Source: Ramlibacter sp. (lineage in GTDB: Bacteria > Pseudomonadota > Gammaproteobacteria > Burkholderiales > Burkholderiaceae_C). From it: DNA of 64,000 nucleotides. Below are positions 26,355 to 34,934 of this stretch, one piece after another. Position numbers and translations under genes: made by a program. Position 1 is the stretch's first letter; each line of letters opens with the position of its first letter. The notes beneath the pieces were generated by a model that was not told the DNA's origin, searched no databases, and was given only the letters and a program-made list of their open reading frames with translations. The stretch is from contig JAQGMS010000287.1 of assembly GCA_028292245.1 (NCBI GenBank), positions 1-64,000 of the forward strand, written 5' to 3'.

Positions 26355-26380
26355 TTTAGTTGACACTTTCACCTAACCGA
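26355..26380 (+). repeat. remnant of the IS3-element left end
   Basis: TTTAGTTGACACT here is identical to the IS left inverted repeat, and the next bases (TTCACCTAACCGAG) match the IS interior (CTGACCTAACGGAG) for about 13 positions. The similarity then stops just before the ribosome-binding region of the next gene. It looks like the left end of a second copy whose body has been lost. It marks the right border of the cassette region. Confidence 0.68.
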
Positions 26381-26395
26381 GCGAAGGACAGAACC

Positions 26396-27550
26396 ATGAG
26401 CAGCCAACCACCGCCTTCGGGCCTTCAACTGCGCTCCCTGGTCAAGCCCGAGGGCCAGCTCGAAATTTCATTGGTCTCGATCCCGACGCCGCAGCCTGCG
26501 GCCGACGAAGTGGTGGTGCGCATCGAGGCCACGCCGCTCAATCCTTCGGACATCGGCCTGTTGTTCGGCGCCGCCGACATCGGCACGGCGAAGCTCTCAG
26601 GCACGGTCGCCAACCCAGTCATCACCGCGCAGATTCCGCCGCAAGCGATGAAAGGCATGGCCGGTCGCAGCGGCCAGTCGCTGCCCGTGGGCAACGAAGG
26701 CGCGGGTGTCGTCGTCGCCGCGGGCGATTCCGATGTCGCGCGCGCCTTGCTGGGCAAGACCGTGGCGGTGCTGGGCGGTGCGATGTATTCGCAGTACCGC
26801 TGCGTGAAGGCCGAGCAATGCCTGCTGCTGCCGGCGGATGCCACGCCGGCCGACGGTGCATCGTGCTTCGTCAACCCGTTGACGTCGCTCGGCATGGTGG
26901 AGACGATGCGGCGCGAGGGCCACAAGGCGCTGGTGCATACGGCGGCCGCGTCCAACCTCGGGCAGATGCTCAACAAGATCTGCATCAAGGACGGCATCGG
27001 GCTGGTGAACATCGTGCGCAAGCCGGAGCAGGCGGCGCTGCTCAAGTCGCAAGGCGCCAAACATGTGTGCGATGCCTCGGCGCCCACCTTCATGGAAGAC
27101 CTCACGCAGGCGCTGGTGGCCACCGGTGCCACCCTGGCCTTCGACGCCACCGGCGGCGGCAAGCTGGCCGGGCAGATCCTCAGCTGCATGGAAGCTGCGC
27201 TGAACCGCACGGCGAAGGAATACAGCCGCTACGGCTCGGCCACCCACAAGCAGGTGTACATCTACGGCGGCCTGGACACCGGCCCGACCGAGTTCAACCG
27301 CAGTTTCGGCATGGCGTGGGGCATGGGCGGCTGGCTGTTGTTCCCGTTCCTGCAGCGCATCGGCGCCGATGCAGCGCAAACCTTGCGCCAGCGTGTGGTG
27401 GCCGAGTTGAAGACCACCTTCGCCAGCAGCTACTCCAGGGAGATTTCGCTGGTCGAGGCGCTGCAGCCTCACGAGATCGCCATCTACGGCCAGCGGGCCA
27501 CCGGCACCAAGTACCTGATCAACCCGAACAAGAACGCTGGGGACGCATGA
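26396..27550 (+). CDS. zinc-binding dehydrogenase (MDR superfamily)
   Basis: A 384-residue medium-chain dehydrogenase/reductase-like protein. The N-terminal GroES-like domain is shown by DEVVVRIEATPLNPSDIGLLFG and VGNEGAGVVVAAG; the Rossmann part by ALVHTAAASNLGQMLNKICIKDGI, resembling the NADP-binding segment of quinone and enoyl-thioester reductases. There is no classical catalytic zinc Cys/His set, so it is probably zinc-independent. Its ATG overlaps nothing upstream; AAGGA lies seven bases before. The stop overlaps the glycosyltransferase start by ATGA. Confidence 0.88.
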   Translation: MSSQPPPSGLQLRSLVKPEGQLEISLVSIPTPQPAADEVVVRIEATPLNPSDIGLLFGAADIGTAKLSGTVANPVITAQIPPQAMKGMAGRSGQSLPVGNEGAGVVVAAGDSDVARALLGKTVAVLGGAMYSQYRCVKAEQCLLLPADATPADGASCFVNPLTSLGMVETMRREGHKALVHTAAASNLGQMLNKICIKDGIGLVNIVRKPEQAALLKSQGAKHVCDASAPTFMEDLTQALVATGATLAFDATGGGKLAGQILSCMEAALNRTAKEYSRYGSATHKQVYIYGGLDTGPTEFNRSFGMAWGMGGWLLFPFLQRIGADAAQTLRQRVVAELKTTFASSYSREISLVEALQPHEIAIYGQRATGTKYLINPNKNAGDA

Positions 27551-28788
27551 CGCCCGCGCCGCTGCGCGTCGTGCTGGCCACCGTCGGCTCGCGCGGCGAC
27601 GTGCAGCCGATGCTGGCGCTGGCACAGGCGCTGGCCGCGCGCGGCCACGTGCCGGTGCTGGCCGCGCCGCCGAATTGCGAGGCGTGGATCCGCTCGCTCG
27701 GCTTCGAATTCGCGCCGGTGGGCCGCGACATCCAGGCCTTTTTGGCCGAGGACGCCGGCATCATGACCGGCAACCCGTTGAAGCAGGCGACTGCGAGCGT
27801 GCGCTACTTCACCGACCAGATCCCGCAGCATTTCGCCTCGTTGAAGCAGGCGTGCGAGGGTGCCGACGCACTGCTGTGGGCCGGCTTGGCAGTCGCCGCG
27901 CCTTCGGTGGCGGAGCATTTGCGGCTGCCCACGTTCGCGGTTTTCTATTCGACCTGCATGGTGCCTGGCCAACTGCATCCCCCGCCGACGATTCCCTGGC
28001 ACGGCATGCCGGGCTGGATCAACCGCGCGCTGTGGCGGGTGCACCGCCGCGTTTCGCATTGGCTGATCGGCAAGCCGCTCAACATCGCGCGTGCCACGGT
28101 CGGCTTGCCGGCCGTGCGCTTCCACGAACACGTTTTCGAGAGTGACGGCAGGGTGTTCGCGGTGGACGAGGGCGTCTTCCCGGCCGACCCCGGGTGGGCG
28201 CCGGGGCGCTTCCCCTATGCGAACTTTCTCTACTTCGACGATCCGGCGGTGCTGGATGCCGAGCTCGACGCCTGGCTGGCCGATGGCGAGCCGCCGGTGT
28301 TCGTCGGCTTCGGCAGCATGAGCGGGCACGGCACCGACCGCGTGGGCCGAATGATCGTCGAGGCCTTGGCGGGCACCGGCAAGCGCTGCATCGTCGGGGC
28401 CGGGTGGGCGGGATTGGGCGAGGGTGCGTTGCCGCCTGGCTGGCGCGTGGTGCGCGATGCACCGCACGCGCAATTGTTTCCCCGCGTTGCCGCAGTGGTG
28501 CATCACGGTGGATCGGGCACCACCGCACAGGCGCTACGCGCAGGGGTGCCGCAGGTGATCCTGCCGCTGCTGCTGGACCAATACCATCACGCGCATCGCT
28601 TGTTCCTGGCGGGGCTGGCGCCGAAAGCAGTGCCGATGGAGCGCGTCACCGCCAAGGGCCTGGGCGACGCTATCGATGCGGCGCTGGCCTTGCCGTCCGG
28701 GCCGCGCAAAGCCGTGGCCGAACGGCTGCGCGCAAGCGACGGGCGCGGGCAGATCGTCCAGCGCCTGGAGGCGCTGTGTTCAGGCTGA
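27547..28788 (+). CDS. glycosyltransferase (UGT/MGT-like, GT1 family)
   Basis: A 413-residue GT-B fold enzyme. The N-terminus VVLATVGSRGDVQPMLALAQALAARGH is the acceptor-domain signature, with GSRGDVQP diagnostic of the sterol/natural-product glycosyltransferase group. The C-terminal donor motif is HAQLFPRVAAVVHHGGSGTTAQALRAGVPQVILPLLLDQ (in parts: VVHHGGSGTTAQALRAGVPQ). The donor is a UDP-sugar or similar by family; acceptor unknown. It is translationally coupled by ATGA to the zinc-binding dehydrogenase, so the two probably modify the same small molecule. Confidence 0.92.
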   Translation: MTPAPLRVVLATVGSRGDVQPMLALAQALAARGHVPVLAAPPNCEAWIRSLGFEFAPVGRDIQAFLAEDAGIMTGNPLKQATASVRYFTDQIPQHFASLKQACEGADALLWAGLAVAAPSVAEHLRLPTFAVFYSTCMVPGQLHPPPTIPWHGMPGWINRALWRVHRRVSHWLIGKPLNIARATVGLPAVRFHEHVFESDGRVFAVDEGVFPADPGWAPGRFPYANFLYFDDPAVLDAELDAWLADGEPPVFVGFGSMSGHGTDRVGRMIVEALAGTGKRCIVGAGWAGLGEGALPPGWRVVRDAPHAQLFPRVAAVVHHGGSGTTAQALRAGVPQVILPLLLDQYHHAHRLFLAGLAPKAVPMERVTAKGLGDAIDAALALPSGPRKAVAERLRASDGRGQIVQRLEALCSG

Positions 28789-29082
28789 TTTAGGCGGCTT
28801 GAAGTCCGACAGCGGAATCTCGCCCTGGTCGCCGTCTTCGTAGAGCAGGTGGGCGGCGTCGCCGTTGGCGATCCAGCAGGCCTTGAAGGACTGGCCTTGC
28901 ACGACAGCAGTGGCGCTGCGCATGGCGGACCGGAAATTGGGCCGGATGCGGCTGAGCACTTGCTCGCTGGTACAGGGACTGTCGGACAGCCGGACCTGAT
29001 CGGTTCCGTTGCTGGCCACCATCTCATCGGCCATCGCCGGCGCGGCCAGCAGGGCCGCGGCGCAAAGTAGGGCAAATCTCAT
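28780..29082 (-). CDS. small secreted protein of unknown function
   Basis: A 100-residue protein with a Sec signal peptide (residues 1-18, PAMAD). The mature part has two Cys residues (DSPCTSE and KACWIA) that could form a disulfide. I recall related small periplasmic proteins of unknown function in Burkholderiales. The start at 29082 has GGGAG six bases upstream; an ATG at 29088 is too close to it. The 3' end overlaps the glycosyltransferase end by nine bases. Confidence 0.78.
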   Translation of the reverse strand: MRFALLCAAALLAAPAMADEMVASNGTDQVRLSDSPCTSEQVLSRIRPNFRSAMRSATAVVQGQSFKACWIANGDAAHLLYEDGDQGEIPLSDFKPPKSA

Positions 29083-29248
29083 GAACATCTCCCGGGGGTT
29101 CGAGCGCAATGCACAGGTTGCAGGTGAGCCCATGCTGTGCTTGCCGCGGGCTGTGCCCTGTAGGAAATTCGCCCCATGGGAAGTCGTCGGCTGCCGCCGG
29201 CCAACGCAGGCCGGGTGGCTGTCGCCGGCGCGGGCCTAATATCCGGCA

Positions 29249-29776
29249 ATGAAACACTGGCTCGGCTTTCCCTCGGTGCAGATTGCGCTGTGCCTGGCCG
29301 TTTTCGCCTGGGTGGCCTGGCGCTTGGGTCCGTTCGGTGCCGTGTGGGCGTCTCCGCTGTTGGCGGCGGCCATCGCTTACCCGGTGTACAACCTGGTCGG
29401 CAACATCCGGCACGGGATGCGGGAACGCACATGGCTGCCGGTGCACGGACAGCACTACGTGTTCAAGGGCACCACGATCCATGTGCTGGAGGATGACGAC
29501 CGCTGCCGCTGGATCAGCCTGGCGGACATGAATAAGGTCGCCGGCATCACGGCGGGCGAACGCGCGCTGGAGCTGGCGTATCCGGAGCGCTGCAAGCGCA
29601 TGGGCAAGACCGGACAGCCGCACTTGCGTGACGACGCGTTGATCGAGCACCTGGGCAAGGAGAGCAACCCGGTGGCCTTGAGGTTTCGGACCTGGGCCGA
29701 ACGCACCGTCGCTTTCCCGGGGCGCAAGATCCGCGAGAGCCTCGGGATCAGGCCCGACCCGCCTTACATGGAGTGA
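29249..29776 (+). CDS. membrane protein of unknown function
   Basis: A 175-residue protein with two N-terminal membrane spans (about residues 9-26 and 30-50) and a cytoplasmic domain. The domain starts WLPVHGQHYVFKGTTIHVLED and contains RCRWISLADMNKVAGI. No family is recognised, though similar two-span proteins are common in Comamonadaceae. It is convergent with the sensor-like gene; the stops are 20 bases apart. Confidence 0.78.
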   Translation: MKHWLGFPSVQIALCLAVFAWVAWRLGPFGAVWASPLLAAAIAYPVYNLVGNIRHGMRERTWLPVHGQHYVFKGTTIHVLEDDDRCRWISLADMNKVAGITAGERALELAYPERCKRMGKTGQPHLRDDALIEHLGKESNPVALRFRTWAERTVAFPGRKIRESLGIRPDPPYME

Positions 29777-29796
29777 CGGCTGTGCCGTGAAAGCGG

Positions 29797-30480
29797 CTAC
29801 CCGTCCACTGGCTTGGCAGTCTCGCCCTTGACATCGTCGAGCGAACCCTCGATCAGGGTTTTCAACGTGGCCAGGCTGCGTTTCAGCACGGAGCCGGTCG
29901 ATCCGGACATGGGCAGGTTTCCCAGTTCCAGGGCGGAGGCCGCATACATGGCCGTGGCGAGCGAACTTTTCAGTTCGTGCACCAGGGCGCCGACCCGCTC
30001 GTTGACTTCGGCCTCCTGCTTGTCGGCGATGGAGGCGTCCCGCTGGGAACTGAAAGCGCTCACGGCACTGGCGATGGCATTGTCGAGGCACCGGTTCAAG
30101 GTCCGGAATTCGTCGATCGAAAACGGCGCGTCGCGCTCGAACGCCAGGTCGGTGATGGCTTGGCAAAGGTCGCCATAGTCGTGCACCACCTGGTCGACGG
30201 AAAACCCGAGCTTCAGCAGTTCCTTCCCGTGCGCCGTCGCGCTCACGCCCATCTCGGACACCGCCAACGCGTCGCCGCCGGACCTGCCCGAAATCTTCAG
30301 GCTCTCTCCCGGGCTGTCTTGCTCTTCCGCTTCGAGCGTGCGTTGCAACTGCGCGATGAACAGGGGAACGCCATTGCTGAGTTGCTCGGGCGTCGCGGCC
30401 CTGTGCGGACGCATCGCGACCTTGGTCTTGCATCGCGCAACCAATTCATCGTGGTTGTTGGCCAGGAAGCCGGACATCAT
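29797..30480 (-). CDS. RsbRD-N/HisKA-type sensor protein lacking an ATPase domain
   Basis: A 227-residue protein. The N-terminal part (about 8-145) matches the RsbRD N-terminal sensor domain seen in many histidine kinases: LVARCKTKVAMRP, the block ending HDYGDLCQAITDLAFERDAP, and DEFRTLNRCLDNAIASAVSAF. A dimerisation helix with an H-box-like VGALVHELKSSLATAM follows at about 165-180. The protein then ends after 45 more residues, with no N, G1 or G2 boxes, so it cannot bind ATP as usual kinases do. It could be a phosphotransfer or dominant-negative partner. The start at 30480 has no clear ribosome site and is uncertain. Confidence 0.75.
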   Translation of the reverse strand: MMSGFLANNHDELVARCKTKVAMRPHRAATPEQLSNGVPLFIAQLQRTLEAEEQDSPGESLKISGRSGGDALAVSEMGVSATAHGKELLKLGFSVDQVVHDYGDLCQAITDLAFERDAPFSIDEFRTLNRCLDNAIASAVSAFSSQRDASIADKQEAEVNERVGALVHELKSSLATAMYAASALELGNLPMSGSTGSVLKRSLATLKTLIEGSLDDVKGETAKPVDG

Positions 30481-30706
30481 GGGGAGAACTCGCAAAAGTG
30501 AACTAGAAGCAACCAAACTAAAGGATTCGCCCCTGCCCGTCCGTACGGCAGCGTACTTAGTGCAGATACTTTCAAAGCTCTGGCGAGTACGGGGCGGCTC
30601 AGCCGTCAACCGGTTGCACTTCTGGTGGATTGCTACACCCGCTCTTGTTGACCCTGGGAGACTGTCAGCCGGAAACGGCCAACATCTCAACATCAAGGAG
30701 CCACGG

Positions 30707-30970
30707 ATGACGAAGTTGACGCAAGAGGATCGCGATGACCTGGGTGAATCGAAGTTCGCGTTCGAGAAGCAGCGAAAGGAGCCGCTGGAAAACGCGAGCC
30801 ATGTGCGAAACGCGGTCGCCCGTTTCAACCAGGTCGAAGGTGTGAGCGACGCCGAACGCGATACGGCATGGAAACGCATCCAGAGCGCGGCCAGGAAATA
30901 CAAGGTCGAACTGAGCGAAGGCAGCTGGCGCGAAATCGGAAAGAAGCGCGACTCGGCTGACAAGGGCTAG
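30707..30970 (+). CDS. small DUF6582-type protein
   Basis: An 87-residue, highly charged helical protein (KFAFEKQRKEPLENASHVRNAVARF). The pattern of a short kinase-like name SxFAF.KERKEPLxDASHVRNAIARF is one I associate with small DUF6582 proteins, often encoded in stress islands and phages. AAGGAG lies six bases before the ATG at 30707. The 226 bases between it and the divergent sensor gene hold no other gene. Confidence 0.75.
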   Translation: MTKLTQEDRDDLGESKFAFEKQRKEPLENASHVRNAVARFNQVEGVSDAERDTAWKRIQSAARKYKVELSEGSWREIGKKRDSADKG

Positions 30971-31096
30971 GCAACTCGGCGCGCCGCGCCGGGTGCCTGT
31001 GGCCTTTCGATTGAGGACCGCACTCGTGGTTTCCCCGACTTCGGGTTGACGCCGGCTCGGCGCTGTCTGTACCCTCCAAGCTCCTTTTCAGGAGCC

Positions 31097-32071
31097 ATGA
31101 TGCGTCTGCTGCAAAAACTCGTCTTCGGTCTTGTCTTGCTGTGCAGCGTCTTCGCGCTGCCGGCCGTTGCCCAATCCGACTATCCCAACCGGCCGATCCG
31201 CTGGATCGTGGGCTACCCGCCCGGCGGCACCACCGACATCCTGGCGCGCCTGATGGGGCAGTGGCTCTCCACGCGCCTGGGGCAGCAGGTGGTGATCGAG
31301 AACCGCGCCGGCGGCGGCAACAACATCGGCACCGAGATGGCGGTGAAGGCGCCGGCCGACGGCTACACCATCTTCCTGGTCAACCCGGCCAACGCGATCA
31401 ACGCGACGCTGTATCCCAAATTGCCGTTCGTGTTCCTCGACGACCTCGCGCCGGTGGGCGGCATCATCCGTGTGCCGAACGTGATGACGGTGACGAAGAA
31501 CTTCCCGGCCAACACCGTGGCGGAGTTCATCGACTACGGCAAGAAGAACCCGGACAAGATCAACATGGCTTCGTCCGGCTCGGGCACCTCGGTGCACCTG
31601 TCGGGTGAACTGTTCAAGTCGATGACGGGCTTGTCGATGAAGCACATCCCGTACAAGGGCGCCGGCCCGGCCACAGTCGACCTGATCGGCGGCCAGGTGG
31701 ACGTGATCTTCGACAACATGCCTTCCATCATCACCCACGTGCGCGCCGGCACCGTGCGCGCGCTGGCGGTGACCAGCGCACAACGCTCGCCCGCGATGCC
31801 GGACGTGCCGACGGTGGCGGAGACGGTGCCGGGTTACGAGGCCAGTGCGTGGTTCGGAGTCGCCGTCCCCAAGGGGACACCGCCGGCGGCGATCGCCAGG
31901 CTCAATCGTGAAATCAACGCGGGGCTTGCGGACCCTGCACTGAAGGCCAAGCTGGCAGACCTCGGTGGCGTGCCGATCGGCGGGACGCCCGAGCAGTTCT
32001 GGGCCCTCCACAGGATGGAGACCGAGACGTGGGCGAAGATCGTCCAGTTCTCCGGCGCGAAGGCCGAGTAG
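31097..32071 (+). CDS. Bug-type tripartite tricarboxylate transporter substrate-binding protein
   Basis: A 324-residue periplasmic receptor with a Sec signal peptide (residues 1-24, AVAQ). Family blocks are YPNRPIRWIVGYPPGGTTD, VVIENRAGGGNNIGTEMA, ADGYTIFLV, the central MKHIPYKGAGPATVDLIGGQ, and VPTVAETVPGYEASAWFG. Bug proteins bind small carboxylates and serve TctA/TctB-type transporters; none of those membrane genes is in the window. AGGAG precedes two consecutive ATGs (31097, 31100). The next gene but one is a tartrate dehydratase on the opposite strand, so a dicarboxylate ligand is plausible. Confidence 0.93.
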   Translation: MMRLLQKLVFGLVLLCSVFALPAVAQSDYPNRPIRWIVGYPPGGTTDILARLMGQWLSTRLGQQVVIENRAGGGNNIGTEMAVKAPADGYTIFLVNPANAINATLYPKLPFVFLDDLAPVGGIIRVPNVMTVTKNFPANTVAEFIDYGKKNPDKINMASSGSGTSVHLSGELFKSMTGLSMKHIPYKGAGPATVDLIGGQVDVIFDNMPSIITHVRAGTVRALAVTSAQRSPAMPDVPTVAETVPGYEASAWFGVAVPKGTPPAAIARLNREINAGLADPALKAKLADLGGVPIGGTPEQFWALHRMETETWAKIVQFSGAKAE

Positions 32072-32245
32072 TCAGCCGCCGCGCCCCGAGTCGCCACTCA
32101 CGGCGGACTCCGGCAAGGTCTTCTCGATCACCTTCTCGTTCGGCACGTCGTGCGGGCCGTCTTCGTCGGGCGTGGGCCGCGGCTGGCCCTCCACCGAGTC
32201 GTCGGCAACCGGTTCGTTTTGCTGCGATGGCTGAGTTGCTGGCAT
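32072..32245 (-). CDS. small acidic protein of unknown function
   Basis: A 57-residue hydrophilic, probably disordered protein rich in Asp, Glu and Pro. AGGAG lies seven bases before the ATG at 32245. Its stop abuts the stop of the Bug gene with no bases between them. Short proteins of this kind (VPNEKVIEKTLPES) recur in Burkholderiales, but I know no function. Confidence 0.62.
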   Translation of the reverse strand: MPATQPSQQNEPVADDSVEGQPRPTPDEDGPHDVPNEKVIEKTLPESAVSGDSGRGG

Positions 32246-32350
32246 GAGGTTCTCCTGCGCAAGTGAATAACGCAGGATCGCCCGAACGGCCGGGCAGGGC
32301 AACCGGCGCGATCCGCTATCGCGACGTAGGACGGGGGCTCGAACTCGCGT

Positions 32351-33517
32351 TCACGCCGACAGCGCCTGCATTTCGCGGAACAGGTCGGCCTTGCCTTCGA
32401 AGCCGATGCCCGGCAGCTCCGGCAGCGTCACGTAGCCGTTGTGCACCTTGACGCCGTCGGGAAAGCCGCCGAAGGGCTGGAACAGGTCGGGATAGGACTC
32501 GTTGCCGCCCAGGCCCAGGCCGGCGGCGATGTTCAGCGACATCTGGTGGCCGCCGTGCGGGATGCAGCGGTTCGCGGACCAGCCATGTTCCTTGAGCATG
32601 TCCAGGGTGCGCAGGTACTCGACCAAGCCGTAGCTGAGCGCGCAGTCGAACTGCAGCCAGTCGCGGTCCGGGCGCATGCCGCCATAGCGCACCAGGTTGC
32701 GCGCGTCCTGCATCGAGAACAAATTCTCGCCGGTCGCCATCGGGTTCTTGTAGTAGTTGCGCAAGGTGGCCTGCAGTTCGAAGTCGAGCGGGTCGCCCGG
32801 CTCCTCGTACCAGAACAGGTCGTATTGCGAGAGCGCCTTGGCGTAGGCGATCGCCGTGTCCAGGTCGAAGCGGCCGTTGGCATCGACGCACAGCTTCTGG
32901 CCGTCCTGCAGCACGGAGAGGATCGAATCGATGCGGCGCAGGTCTTCGTCGAGCGACGCGCCGCCGATCTTCTTCTTGACCACGGTGTAGCCGCGGTCGA
33001 TGTAGCTGCGCATCTCGTCCTTGAGCTTGTCGTGGTCCTGCCCGGGGTAGTAATAGCCGCCCGCCGCGTAGACGAAGATCTCGCGGTTCGGCCGGCCGTC
33101 GCCGTAGCGGTCGGCCAGCAATTGGAACAGCGGCTTGCCTGCGATCTTGGCAACCGCGTCCCACACCGCCATGTCGATCGTGCCGATGGCCACCGAACGC
33201 TCACCGTGCCCGCCGGGCTTTTCGTTGGTGAACATCGTGTTCCATATCTTGTGCGGGTCGAGGTTCTCGCCGCTCGTATCGACCAGCGCCTCGGGGCTGG
33301 CCTCCATCACGCGGGGAATGAAGCGCTCCCGCATGAGCTTGCCCTGGCCATAGCGGCCGTTCGAGTTGAAGCCGTAGCCGGTGACCGGCTTGCCGTCGCG
33401 GATCACGTCGGTGATCACGGCGACCAGGCTCAGCGTCATCTTGCTGAAGTCGATGTAGGCGTTGCGGATGGGCGAGCTGATGGGAATGGTCTTCTCGCGG
33501 ATTTCGACGATCTTCAC
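32351..33517 (-). CDS. tarD: D(-)-tartrate dehydratase (enolase superfamily)
   Basis: A 388-residue member of the mandelate-racemase subgroup, closely resembling the characterised Bradyrhizobium TarD, which converts D-tartrate to oxaloacetate. All catalytic positions are present one residue earlier than in TarD: Lys183 in VVKKKIGG, metal ligands Asp212, Glu238 and Glu264, and His321 in IPHGGHQMS. The opening ISSPIRNAYIDFSKMT and the GERSVAIGTIDMAVWDA block match the family. A GTG at 33517 is the start, with AGGAG seven bases upstream. It is monocistronic; the Bug receptor at 31097 is nearby and may supply substrate. Confidence 0.9.
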   Translation of the reverse strand: MKIVEIREKTIPISSPIRNAYIDFSKMTLSLVAVITDVIRDGKPVTGYGFNSNGRYGQGKLMRERFIPRVMEASPEALVDTSGENLDPHKIWNTMFTNEKPGGHGERSVAIGTIDMAVWDAVAKIAGKPLFQLLADRYGDGRPNREIFVYAAGGYYYPGQDHDKLKDEMRSYIDRGYTVVKKKIGGASLDEDLRRIDSILSVLQDGQKLCVDANGRFDLDTAIAYAKALSQYDLFWYEEPGDPLDFELQATLRNYYKNPMATGENLFSMQDARNLVRYGGMRPDRDWLQFDCALSYGLVEYLRTLDMLKEHGWSANRCIPHGGHQMSLNIAAGLGLGGNESYPDLFQPFGGFPDGVKVHNGYVTLPELPGIGFEGKADLFREMQALSA

Positions 33518-33743
33518 GGATGCTCCTGGGACTGTGAAAGCGGCAGGGAGCTGGTTGGGCTCGAATGCGGAGATGGCCTTCTTGTCCTGGCAAAGACGTT
33601 CGGCGCGTCCGTTCAGGGCTTGCGCCTGCATGCGCGCGCCGATGGCAAAGAGGTAGCACCAAACAGCCGTGGGCAATTTTTGCGCCGTATCGAGCGGCGA
33701 GGCATCGGGACTTCCCCTTGAGAATCGCGGGCCAGCTCCCGCT

Positions 33744-34661
33744 TCACGCCCGCGGCGCTGCCACCTCGACATCCAGAACGCCAACCTGCTCGATCGAAGC
33801 CCTGATCCGGTCACCTGGCTGAAGAAATGCCCCGTCCCAGGCGACAGCAGAACCGGCCGGTGTGCCGGTCAGCATGACATCGCCAGGCTCAAGTGTCATG
33901 AACTGGCTGACGATGCTGAGTTGCTCGTCAATCCGGTACAGCATCTCGCTGGTGCTGGCGTCCTGACGGAGCTGTCCGTTGACCCAGAGCTGGAGGCGCA
34001 ATTGATGCGGATCCTTGACAAAATGAGCAGGGCGAACAACCGGACCAAAAGGGCACATCGCGTCTTGACACTTGCCGCGCAGCATGTCCACCTTGATTGG
34101 TGAATTCGGGTGCAGGATCCAATCGCGTGCGCTCATGTCGAGTCCCACCGAATATCCTGCAATCGCGCTCATGGCCTCCTCGCGGCTTGCGCTGCTCAGA
34201 CGCCGACCCACGACAACAGCCAGTTCAATCTCCCAGTCAAGCTGGCGCGTTATTGCCGGCATGACAACAGTCTTGCCAGGACCCACCATGGTGGTGGTAG
34301 GTGGCTTTATGAAGAAAGGCATCGGGTCCCAGCGAGAAGACGGCAAATTCATCTCTTCCAGGTGACTCGAGTAGTTTGCGCCCACACCAATCAGCTTGTT
34401 CGGAAACTGTATTGCGAGGCCGAGCGTGACCTTGTCCGCGGACAGTCCGAGTGAAGCCAGCTTCGGTTCCTTCAAGCAGCGCTCCGCAACGTGTGCGAGG
34501 TACCCGATATGTGCGAACCAATCGGAAAAGAGCGCCTTGACCTCCAGCGCCGGCAATTCGATGCCATATCGCTCAAGGACATCGAATGGCCAGTATCGTC
34601 CTTCGATTTCCAGCGCGGCGATCGGGGCGGGCGTCATGACCGTAGCAATACCAAAATTCAT
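33744..34661 (-). CDS. fumarylacetoacetate hydrolase family protein (1)
   Basis: A 305-residue FAH-fold protein. The metal-binding ExE pair is Glu144/Glu146 in LDWEIELAVVVGRR, after NYSSHLEEM and FFIKPPTTTMVGPG; a further acidic residue is in GLDMSARDW. The C-terminal LEPGDVMLTGTPAGSA is the usual end motif. Such enzymes act as hydratases, decarboxylases or hydrolases of oxoacids in aromatic-acid degradation. It is transcribed away from the MarR gene; the 273 bases between them hold the palindrome at 34747 and no gene. Confidence 0.92.
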   Translation of the reverse strand: MNFGIATVMTPAPIAALEIEGRYWPFDVLERYGIELPALEVKALFSDWFAHIGYLAHVAERCLKEPKLASLGLSADKVTLGLAIQFPNKLIGVGANYSSHLEEMNLPSSRWDPMPFFIKPPTTTMVGPGKTVVMPAITRQLDWEIELAVVVGRRLSSASREEAMSAIAGYSVGLDMSARDWILHPNSPIKVDMLRGKCQDAMCPFGPVVRPAHFVKDPHQLRLQLWVNGQLRQDASTSEMLYRIDEQLSIVSQFMTLEPGDVMLTGTPAGSAVAWDGAFLQPGDRIRASIEQVGVLDVEVAAPRA

Positions 34662-34746
34662 TGTGGGTTCCAGTTGGTTGGATAGGTCCGTTGTCGGTAA
34701 CGGTCCATCTGGAGCGCATTATGTCGAGCCGGATTACGCCGCGAAA

Positions 34747-34762
34747 TCACATGAACATGTGA
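34747..34762. promoter_or_regulatory. palindromic operator candidate
   Basis: TCACATGAACATGTGA is a perfect inverted repeat (7-base arms, AA centre) lying 86 bases upstream of the FAH gene start, in the gap before the MarR gene. Its spacing fits an operator. No regulator can be assigned with confidence. Confidence 0.45.
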
Positions 34763-34934
34763 CACGAACTCGCCACGACCCGTCGCTCGAGGTGTACCGA
34801 CACTGCGCACAAAGCCGGCTCGTGGAGGTTCCGGCGACGGCGGCATCGAATCGATGGCGGGAGAGGCAGCGACAGGCATGCGGCCGAGGGATAGGCCTCC
34901 CATGCCATCAGCCGGATTGATGGTCGGGTGTTAC

